Both the position numbers and the translations under genes were made by a program. Under the pieces are notes generated by a model. The model made no database searches. It saw only the letters and a program-made list of their open reading frames with translations, and was not told the DNA's origin. From Apostichopus japonicus (taxonomy: Eukaryota > Echinodermata > Holothuroidea > Aspidochirotida > Stichopodidae), in NCBI RefSeq assembly GCF_037975245.1, contig NC_092577.1:30373898-30437897 (forward strand): DNA of 64,000 nucleotides. The letters run 5' to 3'. Positions 46,601 through 59,972 of the stretch are shown one piece after another; the first letter of the stretch is position 1, and each line of letters starts with the position of its first letter.

Positions 46601-49216
46601 ATTATCCTGCATTATATTTCTCTTTGTGTAATCACTGTGTGGAAAAATGTTCATGTCTACAGTGTACTCAATCATCTAGCGTCACTCAAGACTCTCATAC
46701 AAGAAAAAAATATGTGGCAGGCGTTGCAGACTAATTGGTAAAAAGAGGTGAATTTTACGACCCAAGGCAGGTGATTATGTAACCTCAAGAAACTTCCATG
46801 ATAAACGTGCTATAGTTGGGGTCTATACAGCAGACCTTTAAACTAAACTAAAACTTCCATCATGCAATGCATGTGGTGTACAGGTTTGCCTATCGCGGCG
46901 AATGATGAACATTAGACAGTTACAGAGGTTCCCCCGGCCCAAAAGTTTCCTGCCAGGCCGAAATCAAATTCCTCCACGACACAATAATCTGATTTTGAAG
47001 TCACTCGGGTTTCAATAGTTGTGATATTTGATCATATCATTTGGAAATTCCTTACAGAGTTCAGTTCCTGTCAAATTTATTTGACCTAAAGATTGGTACT
47101 TACAAAACCTGTTGTAGGCCTACGTCTCTCAAAAGGGAAATATTTCACATAGGTCACGATCAATCTAAGTAGACGTGACCATTTTCAAGCTGTTACCGAT
47201 GAGCAATATAGTCTCACTATAAATTGCCAGATACCTGCAAAAAGTGAGATACGTCCAGTAGTGCAAGCATGTATATAGAGTTGCTATGTGAAATTCGACA
47301 CAAAAGTGCAGTTCGGAAGCAACTAACCAAATTACCATGATATAAATATATACTTCCATGCTTCAAAATATACCTTTCAAGTGTCCATAGGCTTGAAGAC
47401 ATAGGTAGGTCCCCGTGGGCAATAGTATCACCCGGCCGTTTTGAGTTTTTAATCTTTCCTTAAGAAATGATAATAAATTACCCTTTATTACACATAATAT
47501 CCCCGTACACCGGGGATGTATTCCCCTATCACCCGACCCCCTCCCTTCTCGCATCGTTAGAAAAAAAACCTAGTAACGGCGTAGTCTTAATCCTGTCACC
47601 TGTAGCGCTACAAAGATCGGGGTGGGGTGCCTCTTTGACCCCGTCCACACAATCCCCCTTACCCTCTCTTTCCCGTATTTCAATACTTACATTTCGGATT
47701 CTTTAACTTATTATATGTAACTAAGCCCTTTTTATTGTGAGCTATCAGAACACATTTACTGCAAAGGGTCAACGAGACCAAGTCGGTAATTCAAAATATC
47801 ACGGTCAAAAGTTCTTTGGTCCATTAAACATCTGAACCTCCGTCCCCACCCCCCTTCCCCCATCCCCACCGTAACCTCTCGTCTCCCGAAATGTTTTCTA
47901 ATGACACAACCATAGAGTCCTGGGAAATAACAAAGAGTTATTCGTTTAAGCACAATGAAAGTACGCCATCCTCTGAGATACATGTAAGGATAGCAGATTA
48001 TGAGATGTAAACTCTGGTTACCAATCTAACTTCCCAAAAATTCTCGGTTGGACATATTCTGCTGTGGGGTACCCCCTGACGTGTGCTACGAATTCGGTTT
48101 CATTTAATTTTTGGTTTCTACGTGTGTTGACTCAACAACACGTCTAAACTGGTTTGATCATTCAAGTTTGATGAGATACAAAAAGTTTGTTTCGACCCGT
48201 TATAAAATTTGTTCACGGAATCAGACTATATTGCAGTTGTTCTGCTAATGAACAAGTAAATTGAATCGGCTATAGATAGATAGAGAGAGTTTCTTATGCT
48301 CGATTGTTTAGAAGCGTTCTCTTTGATCAGGATCGAAAGCTTGGATGTTTGTCACTGGACTAAAACAGGACTTACACGAAGTTATACTTCATTGCACGGA
48401 AACACAAAAAAAACGTATCGGAGGATCGCTGTAAATATTTCAACAGACTATTTACAAACACAGGTAGGTGGATACGATGATTATAAAGTAATCGCTAAAA
48501 CATATTTGACTAAATTGATGATTCAGAATTTTTGTAACCGTACAATGATCCAAAGTCCGCATAAGTTCACACGGTAGAATGTCTGTCTGTCTATCTGCCT
48601 GTCGTCTGTTTTCTTTTCACACGATGCTTTGGGGGGAAAAATCCCACACGGAAAGGACAGAGAAGTTAATTAATGACTCTCTTAATCACCATGACATACT
48701 GTTCCTGGTTTGTGTGTCTGTGTTTGTTTTTTTGTTTTTTGTATAACGAAATTTAATCATTAACTTTTCATTTTCATTTGTACCAATACTTCAACATAGG
48801 CCTTTACTATCAGTGTAAACTCAGATCGGTTTTTGTTCACACATGGAAATATTATATTCCATTGTCTCCGTTGTGTGCGGTTTAAGTATACGTCGGCAGT
48901 ATATACGCATATAACATGTTATAAAATAGTATGTTTTTCAATGGCTGAGGATTTTATCGTTCACCTGGGATAAGAACTTAGAAGAGTCTATAGACCAGAA
49001 TATTCCGTCGATACATATCGTCGTGTATTTATACAAAGAAATATACCAAAGATTTACATCTGGGTGAGTAAATTATTTAGGTAAGGCTATAATTGCAAAT
49101 ATACTGTTATACCATTAGATTGTCAGAAAGAAAAGTCGATACATTTTTCAAGTCCATTTTATGACCAGGACCTGGGCATTGTCTGTCTGTTAGCCTATAG
49201 AAGAATTCAAGGTAAG
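46601..49216. other. No recognisable gene
   Basis: AT-rich with C-rich patches near 47530, 47640 and 47850. Open frames are short and unrecognised. Confidence 0.5.
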
Positions 49217-49224
49217 TTTTAAAG

Positions 49225-49630
49225 CAGGGTTGTCCAACCTTTTGCAGAGGAGGGCCACATGGAATGATTACGATGAAGGAGGGGGCCGCATGAACCCTAC
49301 GCTCGATTTTTCGATTTTTTGCCCGAAGCCAATGCAACAAAATGTGAGCACTGCGCGCGGAGCGCACTGATTTATTTTCCTTCCTGATAAAACAGATGAA
49401 TAAAGTTCAGCCGCCCCCCCCCCCCCTCCGCTGAGAGAGTGTCACACAAACTGACCTGTATGCAGTTTTTTGGACCCAGAAGGTTCGAATGATTGATTAT
49501 TTAGCTTCAAATTGTTATCAATAAATCTGCTCACTAAAATTTCGAACCGTATAGAGCATCTCTGGCGGGCCGGACGCAACCCTGCGGCGGGCCGGACTGT
49601 GGCCCGCGGGCCGTAGGTTGGACAACCCTG
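49225..49630. mobile_element. hAT-like MITE, 406 bp, with perfect 8-bp target duplication
   Basis: The terminal inverted repeat CAGGGTTGTCCAACCT is perfect at both ends (16 bases), and inner GGGCCACA is also inverted. The 8-mer TTTTAAAG flanks it exactly on both sides (49217-49224 and 49631-49638). CAGGG ends with an 8-bp duplication are hAT hallmarks. It has no coding capacity. The target lies at the end of the neighbouring TTAA MITE. Confidence 0.92.
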
Positions 49631-49632
49631 TT

Positions 49633-50000
49633 TTAAAGGCATCGAAGACTCGCCCAAACCGCGTGTCGCGCTCTGAAAAAGTTAACTTTCCGTTGCTTGC
49701 AAGTGAAGTTTTCTTTCTGTCGCTGCAAAATGCAGACAGTAATGAAACGTGATACCTTGTTATCTTTTATCTAGACCTGATATGTCCATCGCTGCTATGT
49801 ACACTGTGTTGTGGGTATTGACCGTAGCTGTATGTATTGACCGTACACTAGTGTCTAATTACCGACGGTAGCAAGCCATGTGTGTGTATTTTCTGCAGGG
49901 TCGATGGTGGTGTCTTACACTTCTGTTACACCTCATTCGAAACTAGGTCAAAATACCGTCATTAGACGTTTCTTTGTGCGCGAGTCTTCATACCCTGTAA
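49633..50000. mobile_element. TTAA MITE, second copy (inverted relative to intron-5 copy)
   Basis: It matches 36337-36688 on the opposite strand for nearly its whole length. The left end is TTAAAGGCATCGAAGACTCGC, and the right end reads, inverted, TTACAGGGTATGAAGACTCGC, with the last TTAA changed to TTAC. Its left TTAA falls inside the hAT target duplication. Confidence 0.8.
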
Positions 50001-50048
50001 TTATGACGTGGGTATCCGGCAGTTCAATTCAAAGTATCAGTTTTGCCC

Positions 50049-50112
50049 TCACCCCTACACCTACCCCTACCCTTACCCTACCTTACCCTTACTCCTACCC
50101 TACCCTACCTCC
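50049..50112. repeat. Degenerate CCCTAC/CCCTTA repeat
   Basis: Short C-rich hexamers such as CCCTAC and CCTTAC repeat irregularly over about 60 bases. They resemble the telomere complement CCCTAA but are not exact. Confidence 0.75.
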
Positions 50113-51155
50113 CAAAAGGAAGCAACATCATAAAGAAAATAACAAATAACACAAAATACAATATGATTAGAAAAAGGAAGCAAGCCAGCACAACAAGGAT
50201 ATAATAATAAAGCAAATCAAGACAGCAGGGGGAAAACAAGAAGACAAAAACGGGGTCAATATGTAATGCGAATGCTCCTTTAATGCACGCCATGATATTA
50301 GGAAAACAATGGAAGTGTAACATACCGTAAATGTTGACGTAAGTTCAGTAATTAAGGCTTTTACTTGATGGGAATAACTCGTATAATGTTCCTATAGCAC
50401 TTCCCGCAATCACATCAGAAAATAAAGGTTTGTTTGTTTATCAATTAGTTTTAAAACAATAAACATCAAAACTTACGTGGTCGTTTGCTTATAATATTTC
50501 TTTTGTTATTAAAAACTTTAAAAAAGATTTAAAAAAGAAAGTGTAAGTCCAGTTAAAGATGAAATTTTTAATCTCTTTTTTTTTTAATCGTTGTCTAATG
50601 CAGGAAATATTTATATTTATAAATAAGTTGATAATTAGCAGTGTTAAAGAGATATGTGCTACAAAAGAGAGGGCTTTGTACACGTACATGGCTACAACCA
50701 TATTTCGTACAACCGCTTTAGTCAGTATACATTACTTATATATACGTTTGAAAACTAGAAGCTTACCCAACCACCATCTTTGGCCTTTATGTTCAAGATA
50801 TAAACAACTTTCCTAAACATATAAGGATATTCTTATGATACTTGGGATCGACTGCAGATTTCTAACGTCCCTTCACAGAGAAGACTGACGACTTGAACAA
50901 GTCTATTATTTCGAAATCTTTAAGTCAAAGATACTCGTCTTTTATAAACTTGTTCCTTATTTATTAAATCCTTTCTACTTCTGTAACAGAGATGGGTTTT
51001 TGCAAACCTTGAATCTGAAGATTGAAATAGTTCTTTAACCTGAATCAAAAACTATAGCAGTGGGTTTTAGCCCTAACACTGCTTACGTTTATCTTCAACG
51101 TACACTAACATGAAGGGGGGGGGGGGGAAGCTAGGCCATAAATGTACATATATTT
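50113..51155. other. No recognisable gene
   Basis: GCTCCTTTAA, the complement of TTAAAGGAGC, is at 50274-50283. A G run is at about 51115-51127. No exon is seen. Confidence 0.5.
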
Positions 51156-51603
51156 TAAGGTGACCAGACGTCCTCGATTTTCGGGGACAGTCCCGGATTA
51201 CAGTGTGCTGTCCCCGATGAACAAGTGTCCCCGAAAATGTCCCCGATTCGTCAAAATGTTCAGGAATTTCGAAAACATCCCACATTATTAGTAAAATATT
51301 TGTAAAAACAAAATTTAGTCAAGTGTGCAGTCTCAGAACGGAACTAACCAGTATTTCAGGTGGGCCAGTGTAAAGTGGACTATGCTAGATCGATCTAGCC
51401 TAGCACTCTTTCGTAAACTAAGTAAATTTCATTCGAGAAAAAGCTACATTTTTGAAAATAAAATTGATTTAAAAGTGATTCTAAGTATCACTAGTTTACA
51501 TCTTAGCACCTTAGGCACTTGAAAATTTCCACCCCCTCCCCTTAGACCCCTCCCCATCGCAATAAATGTCCCTGATTCCAGTCAGGCAAATATGGTCACC
51601 TTA
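51156..51603. mobile_element. hAT-like MITE, 448 bp, with perfect 8-bp target duplication
   Basis: The terminal inverted repeat TAAGGTGACCA is perfect. ATATATTT flanks both sides (51148-51155 and 51604-51611). The left part contains a GTCCCCGA-rich stretch in direct and inverted copies. No transposase is encoded. Confidence 0.85.
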
Positions 51604-51611
51604 ATATATTT

Positions 51612-52504
51612 TCCTGTGAGGGAGTTTGTTCGTTTCAAAGATCTCTGTAACACAAGACTTGTTAAATGTCATGGTTGGTTTGGCTGGTTTGGATTTACCG
51701 CATTCCTCTCTTACCTGTCCCCCCACAGCACATGCACGCCAATCTTCATGTACATTTACTTTCAACAAACTTTTTTTTTTTTAATTTTTCAAACCTGCAG
51801 GGTTTTAACTTTAATGATATTATTTCAGGTTCGATACTTCGGTAGAATAAATGAAAATATCATGTCTATAGAGGGCCGTATATTTCCTCGTTCGGAAAAC
51901 GTTTCATCAAATTCAATTCATAAAAGTGTATCATGCCTGTTTCACGTGTTGGTTAGGTTTGTAACAACACTATATATATATATTTTTTCCCCGTGCTTTC
52001 CATTTTGGAACGCAACAATTCAGCATTAGAGTGACTATAGCGCCGTTATACCCTTAGTGCTATATTGTAAATTTGTGATTTAACACATTCTATAAATTGT
52101 GTTAAATATGAAATTTGTCCTATCAAATCGTTAGTTGAACCATTTGGAAATTTATTAAATTTGTTAGGCCTACTATTTCTTGTTTATGTGTGTATGTTTC
52201 TTTGTATTTTTTATGATTTGTTGATAATTTTTGTGACATGTTGTTGATCTCAGGACGCATCATGTGAATCCTGTACGTTATAAATAACACAATTTTCTTT
52301 TAAGATTATCAATGATAGGCATACCATATATAAACAGAGATAGTTGTTTGCTTTTAACCTTCTCCTCCAGCCGTTAACAATACCAGTCATCCATAATTTT
52401 ATAAGTTAATGTTAAAATTGAATTTACATGACTAACATGACCAATATTTATATTGATTTTGAACTTTGATATCTGCAATGTTCCACGCATCCATAATTAT
52501 GTTA
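51612..52504. other. No recognisable gene
   Basis: A plus-strand frame is open to 52029 but has the composition of AT-rich non-coding DNA. Confidence 0.5.
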
Positions 52505-52532
52505 GTCATATGCTAGTTTTGTAACGCATAAT

Positions 52533-52598
<66 letters not shown>

Positions 52599-52606
52599 GC
52601 ATACAT

Positions 52607-52674
<68 letters not shown>

Positions 52675-52870
52675 ATATCCCCACCTCCGCACCCCACCCT
52701 CACAACAAAGGGCGAAGAAAAAACAGCAGTGAAAAGAAAAAAATGCATGACAATTTTATTCTTTTTTTTTGCTGTTACCATCTTTTTGGTAAATTGTTAG
52801 ATTATATTACGTCATATTGCAAACTTGCTTTTTCAGTATTTGCATGGTTTCGTTTTTGTATTTCTCTCTC
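52505..52870 (+). repeat. Duplicated unit, copy 1 (TA tract plus unique-looking tail)
   Basis: A TA tract (52542-52675) is followed by a tail containing GGGCGAAGAAAA, AATGCATGA, CTTTTTGGTAA and TTTGCATGGTTTCGTTTTTG. The tail recurs in the same order at 53612-53795, about 1 kb downstream. Confidence 0.85.
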
Positions 52871-53514
52871 TCTTATAGCAATGCTCTTATAATGTGCACT
52901 AGCATGATGAACTGAGTAAAGTAGTAAAAACACAATTCTAAACGCTTCATCTCCGAGACACCTTGTAACACCAGTGTAACAATAATCATATATTAGTGCA
53001 AATCTTGCATTTTCAACAACAAGAAAAGTTTTTATAATTTCAAATGCAAAAAGGAACTAGCCTTGTTACATGGTACTGCATTGTAAACTGATGCTACTTT
53101 CCAAATCTATATCGTCAAGTTACAGAAATTAACGTAATCAATCAAAGTAAAATCCGATACATTCAAGACTATATAGATTTTCTGTTCATGCTGGTTTCAG
53201 ACTAATACCTTCCTTATATTAACTTCCTGAACAAACATTGCCATTTCGTACAAGCACATTGGATTAATGATAAAAGTTTCCATTGCGCTAAGATAGCACT
53301 GGCACGCATAGACTGGTTCAAAATGATGACATACAGATGTGTCTGGTAAAAGCTGAGATACTCAAGCTCTCCTGCTATATCATGTATGTGTATACCAGCA
53401 GTGTTTACTAAGTAAACATTGATGCAAGGAAAAATAAATTTGCTTTTGTCTAGAGTAGAGTAGATATATTCTTTGATCTAATTCCCTTTACTGGATTCCA
53501 TTGCTCAGTCCGCA
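52871..53514. other. No recognisable gene
   Basis: Sequence between the two duplicated units. No exon is seen. Confidence 0.5.
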
Positions 53515-53530
53515 ATATGAAATGACATGC

Positions 53531-53613
<83 letters not shown>

Positions 53614-53795
53614 CCCGCCCCTCACAAAAAAAGGCGAAGAAAATCAGCAGTGGAAAGAAAAAATGCATGAAAATTTCATTTTTTTTTCCAGTTACAATCT
53701 TTTTGGTAACTTGCTTGATTATATTTCGTCATATTGCAACTTGCCTTTTCAGTATTTGCATGGTTTCGTTTTTGCATTTCTTCTCTCTTGACTTT
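53515..53795 (+). repeat. Duplicated unit, copy 2
   Basis: The TA tract (53537-53611) is followed by the same tail as copy 1 with scattered substitutions and small indels. Upstream, a GACATGCTAGTTTATA stretch matches CATATGCTAGTTTTGTA of copy 1, so the TA tract is internal to the duplicated unit. Confidence 0.85.
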
Positions 53796-54089
53796 TTCGA
53801 AATGTGTAGGCAATAATTCAATATCTGCTCACACTGCTTATGCAATCTTTCCTGGTATAGGTAATCACATGAAATCGTATTTCTACTTAAATCACGAAAC
53901 ATTTATTCCCTCTAAAAGCATGTATATAAGTTATCTATTAGAATAAATTTGATAATAGAAGTGAAATTTGAGGTTGTCATTTCATACAGGCTGAGAACTT
54001 TTTTCAAAAGGCAAGCACTTGTTCTAAATTTACTTACGTTAGGCATGAAATCATTTTCAATGTGGTGTAGGCCATTAAAAACCCATGTA
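53796..54089. other. No recognisable gene
   Basis: Short flank between the second duplicated unit and the AGCTAT array. Nothing is recognised. Confidence 0.5.
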
Positions 54090-54640
54090 TAGCCACGTGT
54101 ATACTATACACAATCTGGTAGCTAAATGTATATAGCTATATGGAACCCAGAAGCTAAAGATATACCCGTATAGCTATAGGTAGCAAATTCAGCCCCGTAG
54201 CCATAGCTAGCTATATAAACCCGTAGCTATAAGTAGCTATACAAATCCCGTAGCCATATATAGGTAGCTATTCAACCCCGTAGCTATAAGTAGCAATGTA
54301 ATCATGGCTATAGGTAGCAATTCAACTCCGTAGCTATATAGCTAGCTACACAACCCCGTAGCTATAAGTAGCTATACAAATCCCGTAGCCATATATAGGT
54401 AGCTATTCAACCCCGTAGCTATAAGTAGCTATGTAATCATGGCTATAGGTAGCAATTCAACTCCGTAGCTATAAGTAGCTATGTAATCATGGCTATAGGT
54501 AGCAATTCAACTCCGTAGCTATATAGCTAGCTACACAACCCCGTAGCTATAAGTAGCTATTTATACTGTAGTCATAGGTAGCTATGCAACCCACATGTAG
54601 CCACAGGTAGCTATTCAGCTCCGTAACTATAAGCAGATAT
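54090..54640. repeat. AGCTAT-rich tandem array
   Basis: Variants of CCCGTAGCTATAAGTAGCTA alternate with TGTAATCATGGCTATAGG over about 550 bases. Units of about 20-25 bases build higher-order blocks of 50-120 bases. AGCT, TAGCTA and similar short palindromes make it self-complementary. Confidence 0.9.
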
Positions 54641-54719
54641 GTAATCATGTGGCCGAAAGAGCTTACTGACGATTTAATCATTGCCAGTATAGGCTTCGAT
54701 ATAGTGCAAGTTTGACTGC

Positions 54720-54920
54720 ATGGTAACGATATTGCCCACTTCCTTCATTCAACCGATGCCCCAAAGGGACTCATTCGTTAACAACGGTTTTCCTTGCTTC
54801 TCTTACACGGTTGCTCCTAATTCACAGCCTACATGTCCCCTGGAGAATGATCAACTGAGGCCTCTTATACAAAATGGCTCTTCTGTGTATCTCCAGTGTG
54901 TAACTGAATGTCCACGTTAA
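54720..54920 (+). other. Weak candidate exon (66-codon open frame)
   Basis: The frame encodes a Cys- and Pro-containing peptide (NGFPCFSY, PTCPLEND, VYLQCVTECPR) in a patch that is more GC-rich than its surroundings. It has no recognisable family, no clear acceptor tract and only a weak donor after it. A chance frame is as likely as a real exon. Confidence 0.15.
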
Positions 54921-55054
54921 GTCGATTATAATATACACTACAATATACACATAATATACAATATACACTTTACAATGTCTTATCGGTTTAAGCGGTATCA
55001 TGTCTATTCCTTACTCGAAGGGTCCCTCACCCATATTTTTGGCGTTTGACCATG

Positions 55055-55106
<52 letters not shown>

Positions 55107-56796
55107 GTGATGTTTGTTCATTTAACTTATACCTCTATGTTTATAACATCCGTTTATTGTTACAACTCCATGTTTTTATTCTTTTAGATTTTTTTTTAAA
55201 GTTTTTTATTTTTTATAGTATATGAGTAACTCATAACAGTCTTCCCATCATCCATCATCCATTGTCTGATGGTGGGAAAGTTTACAATTTCACCATGACT
55301 GTTTTTTTCTATCTTTGTCAATTCTTGTAATACCGCTCATTGACACTGATCTGATTATATTCCACCTTTCACTTTTGTCCACTTTCTCTTTCGTTTTTTA
55401 CTTTTTTTCTCATAAGAATACTATATTACATAGGTACTCTAAATACAAGCACGTTGGTTCTCGACCACATAGTGACTTTTAGCTTGCCACTTCTGAAATT
55501 AATTCTTTTCAATCAAAACTAAATGAAAAAAAAATCAAAGTCAATCTAAATTCAAACTAAAATTCAAACTAAAATCAAATTAAGAAATGGAGAATCATCG
55601 GTTACCCCCATACAAAGTTGAAAAAAAGCAATGTCCATATGTTATTAGACTAATTAGTAACTAATTAATTATAGTATAACCAAAAAGCGAAATCCGTTCA
55701 ATTACCTAAAATGTGAAATTTGCTATTATATTTGAGTTAGGATAAGTCCATTTTGTCTGCGACGAACTCCTGTTCCCACCCCTCCCCCTCTTCTGACCCT
55801 AGTTTCAAATAAATGTCTCACTTCTTTTTTTTATACATTTTGTGCTCAACTTCCTGATTACGTTGCCAAGCGTAAGCGAAATCAGCTGCTAAAACATGAT
55901 TTCACATAGTGCAGATTAGTTTTAATTTACCGTAGGTTTTACTTTCATTTTTATATGTTTGCTGTTATTTGCTTTAATTTAGCTGGTCATGGTGGCTACT
56001 GATAAACCTGACGGTAGAGTGCATGTAAATGCCTTGTTGACTAGATATAATACACTTTGATGAAGGAACAACGTTGAAGGAGAAATTATGAGACTCGTTC
56101 AAAAAAGTGTTAAAACTTCTCATTATAGACCAAAATTCCATATATAGAAAGATTCGATTGGCCTGGCCTATTTATCGTTTAGGTCACCAAAAATCCCTTC
56201 TCCGATCATTTTGAATGTTTAATCATTACACAGGGCTTCAGATCAAAGGTTTACATACACAATGATTGTTATCTATGTATATCAAATTTGTCTGTTGGTT
56301 TGTTGTCTAAAATCCATAACCTTTGGATAAAAAAGAAAAACTGTAAGTATAAAATAATCTTGCAGAATATATATTGCGTAAGCTCCCTTCTCTTACATCA
56401 CACATTAATATAAAAAAATATTACGTGCATTATAACAGTTGATTGTGCAAAAAAGAATGACACTGAAAACAGGTATAGGTTATACCGAAAACACAACGTC
56501 TGGTCATATCTGGGAATCTTTCAAACCATTGACGTATTTCCCTACCTGGGGTATATTACTTTCTTGCAGTGGTTGAACTTTCATATTGAAAATATAGTAG
56601 GAACGTTCTAGATGCTAGGACTTGCTTGATAAGGTTGATACTTGGGGCAGCTACCTACTTGGAGATATGGCTTGACCCGCCAGTCGAAGGGGTTACATCA
56701 CAACGGGTAGCAATTGATTGTCTGTCAAAGATAACTAAAATCATGTTATGTATATGCAGTACTGGTATATATCATATGGCATGCGCGTGATAATAT
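54921..56796. other. No recognisable gene; TA tract at 55058-55105
   Basis: Contains a pure TA tract and AT-rich sequence without exons or clear repeats. Confidence 0.55.
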
Positions 56797-57090
56797 GCCC
56801 TACATAGATCTTTTTTTTTTTTGCACATTTGGCACTCCAGACATGCCCTCAGACAGAAACTTGGAGGTAGATCTTGTCTATTGTAGACGTAATTTGTGTT
56901 ACTACACGTTACGCAGTACTTTTGTATGCTGACATCGGCACGTATATGTCGTACATAGATTTTTTGCACATTTGGCACACCAGACATGCATCAGACAGAA
57001 AGAGCCTAGACCTTGTCTATTATAGACGTAGTTTGTGTTGCTCCACGTTGCGTAATACTTTTGTATGCTTACCTCAGCACGGAGTTGTGT
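56797..57090. repeat. Direct duplication of about 145 bp
   Basis: Two adjacent copies share TTTTTTGCACATTTGGCAC, CCAGACATGC, CAGACAGAAA, CTTGTCTATT and TACTTTTGTATGCT in order. The second starts near 56950. They differ by substitutions and a longer T run in the first copy. Confidence 0.85.
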
Positions 57091-59972
57091 ATCTGATTGT
57101 ATAATACACTGCATCTTTCAAAGTAAGGCAACATCCTAAATTGCTTTTACTTTGAACTATATACAGTACTATACATACGATAGAGGTTGCTAAGGAAAAG
57201 TTGTAATGAAACCCGTGACCATAAATGCATACGATGGCCACGCCAAAATCTGAATTTGGAAAGTTCTATTTTGCGTTTGCTTTTACATACGTTATTATAT
57301 ATAGTATTGTAGACTCCCGTACTATATATAGATGTAGTAATTCGTCCTTAAAGAGAAATAGCCTGCCTATATCATTAATTCGGAGATGGCATGCATATGT
57401 TACAGCATTGTTATTTACATGGTAGGCTACAATGAAAGCCACTTCAATAGGTCAACGTATGTTTATGACGTCATCAATGGAAATAGACCGACTCTAACAG
57501 TTCCCTGGACAGACATAACTGCAAAATAGTGGTTAACTGTGAAAGGGCCCTTTCTAAAAAGTATCCTGTTTTTGTTTACTGCTAGATACAAAAGTGTAGT
57601 AGATTCCTCCACGAGGCCTAGTACCATATCAATGGAACGGAATATAATGGTCATTGATAGTATTAGTAGACGTTTGGAATCTGTGACCAGTTTAGCAGTC
57701 TGGAAAGCAAATAAAAGGATACTGCAGGAACCTTACCCCCCCCCACACACACACACATACCCCCCCACACCCCCGAAGTTTAGTAAGCCTGGTAAAATAT
57801 GAAACAGACAGTTTTGTTTTGAATTCATTTTGGGTTTAGAAAGACAAGACAATAATTCCCCCAAAATCGACATTCAAATTCAATGATTGACTTTTTCAAT
57901 CTGTATGATTAAAAAACCTTTAGAGTACTAGTCTCTTATCAATTTATATTTTGACTTGAGTCTGCTTGGCGAATTCGTACATTTGTATGACCTTCTGCCA
58001 TCAGAAATCATCACCCCCCCCCCGCAACCCCTTCCGTCAGTTCGTCTGTTCTTCCGGCGAACTGGTACGCCTGTTATCATCTCGACGTATCGGAACAACA
58101 AAAACAAGACGGACGAGACACAATAAAATATACTACCACCAAGTTGACTGTGCTTGGTACACCATTGTTTATGGTATCATATATACACACTGATAAACGG
58201 TGTCGTACCAAAAGACTTATAAACATCGCTGCACAACTGTAAATAGTTTCTTACCCATCTTGATAACATTTGTCAGTCTTTTAATACACTTGTAGTGTGT
58301 GACCTTTTGATCATGGAGGTTGTTAAGTATCCAATGGTTTTCATGGAAACGGTAATATATTTGTATATATATATAAACGCTTTATTATGCTTTTGTAGTT
58401 GACGTCATACTTCTCCGCATCCCAAACGTATCTACTCGTGTATATATGCGAGCTTATATTGCAGTCACTTGAAAAGCTTATACGGTACCTGTAACTACGA
58501 AAGACTGCTACTTATTACAATTTGCCTTTCTCTGCTCAAATTGTAGTAATGATAGATGAACCAATCACCATTGAGAACGCCTTGCTCTGTATTTATTGCA
58601 ACTTATACTTAAAATTTACTTTAAAATGTGGACTTATTTTTACGTCTTGCTCGGACGCTCACGTAAGAATGAGAAAACAGACGGTTTGTCAGTAGGTATG
58701 TGTGAAAGTCGTAACGTGTATGATAGCCCTACACTAAATTATTACACCATACCTATAACACATCTTTCAACAGAAAGCAATGAATGATTTGAGACTTTGA
58801 ATAAAGGAGAAAATTAAACGAAAATACCTTTGCAACATTGCAACTTTGACTGATCAACCTTTTCTCTTTATTTTGTCGATTGCATATTTGAAAGGATGAA
58901 TTTGGGCAAGATTTAGGTCTTATTGCGTTGGGTGCACCGCAAAAGGATACTCTATAGCCTATACAAATATCGGTTCGATGTATAGCTACTACGCTTTTCA
59001 AGATCTTCAACATGAATAATTTTGTAAATGTCTGAAATGCTCCTTTAAGACCAAAATCGGTGACGGACGTCGGCTCTTCAGTCCAGACATAAATTTTATT
59101 GATAATAACATTGTTTTAACAATCTCAAAATCTAAACCATATAACTCAAACATATATCTCAAAATGTGTAATGCATCGTAACCATGGTATTTGAGGCTCA
59201 GCGAAATCTTACACTCTTATGCTTCGCCATTGCGTTTTATGTTGCTTCTTTAGAGAGCTGACTGTATGGTATGTGCGTTAGGCTAAGTAACCTAGCCACG
59301 TTGGCGTTTAAGCTACTTATGTTTACATATATATTTCTATAGGAAACAATACTACAGAAATCAGGGCTGCAGTAGCAATAATGTTCGAATGTCTACGATA
59401 TATCTACCCCCCCCCCCCCTTGTTTTTGTCTGCAGTCATCCTTAACTAAGTTAGGCTCCAATTTTGATACGCCTTCGGATATTATGTGAGTATTTTTGAT
59501 AAAGATTTTCAAAGTTTTATAAATCATTAGGACAGACAAATAAGTATAATTCAAAGGTAAATATTGAGTGCATATCCGTTTCGATAATAATTCTTCAACG
59601 CATTTTTAAGGCCGCTAATATTATAGGTTTAAAACACTTAACATCACATGCCGGTCGTTACACATTTTGTGGAGAATTATTACCTTCAACATAGCAAAGA
59701 CCAGTAATTTAAAGAATATGTATTTCTCTGTATAACTTTGATGAATTGAAAAAAATGTATCCATAGAAGTATAGATGGACATGAAGCAGGCACTTTTAAT
59801 CGACCCCCCCCCCCCCATGATTAAATCAGGCTGTTAGTAGGCTATATACTCTCTCCTTCTCCCCTCGCCCCTCTCCACCCCCTCCGCCCCATCCTCACCC
59901 GATGCCATCGATAATGAATATATATTGGGACAGGGTCATCATTGCGCCCCGAAGCCGATCATAAGTGCACTT
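57091..59972. other. No recognisable gene
   Basis: Perfect CRE palindromes TGACGTCA are at 57466 and 58400, C runs at about 57738, 58014, 59407 and 59802, and GCTCCTTTAA at 59039-59048. No exon is seen. Confidence 0.5.

Noticed and set aside
50049-50112. Chromosome end or interstitial telomere
   Set aside because: The repeats are CCCTAC/CCTTAC mixtures rather than regular CCCTAA and extend only about 60 bases.
51592-52029. 145-codon plus-strand open frame
   Set aside because: It starts inside the right end of a hAT-like element and continues into AT-rich sequence; Phe/Leu/Ile-rich with no domain.
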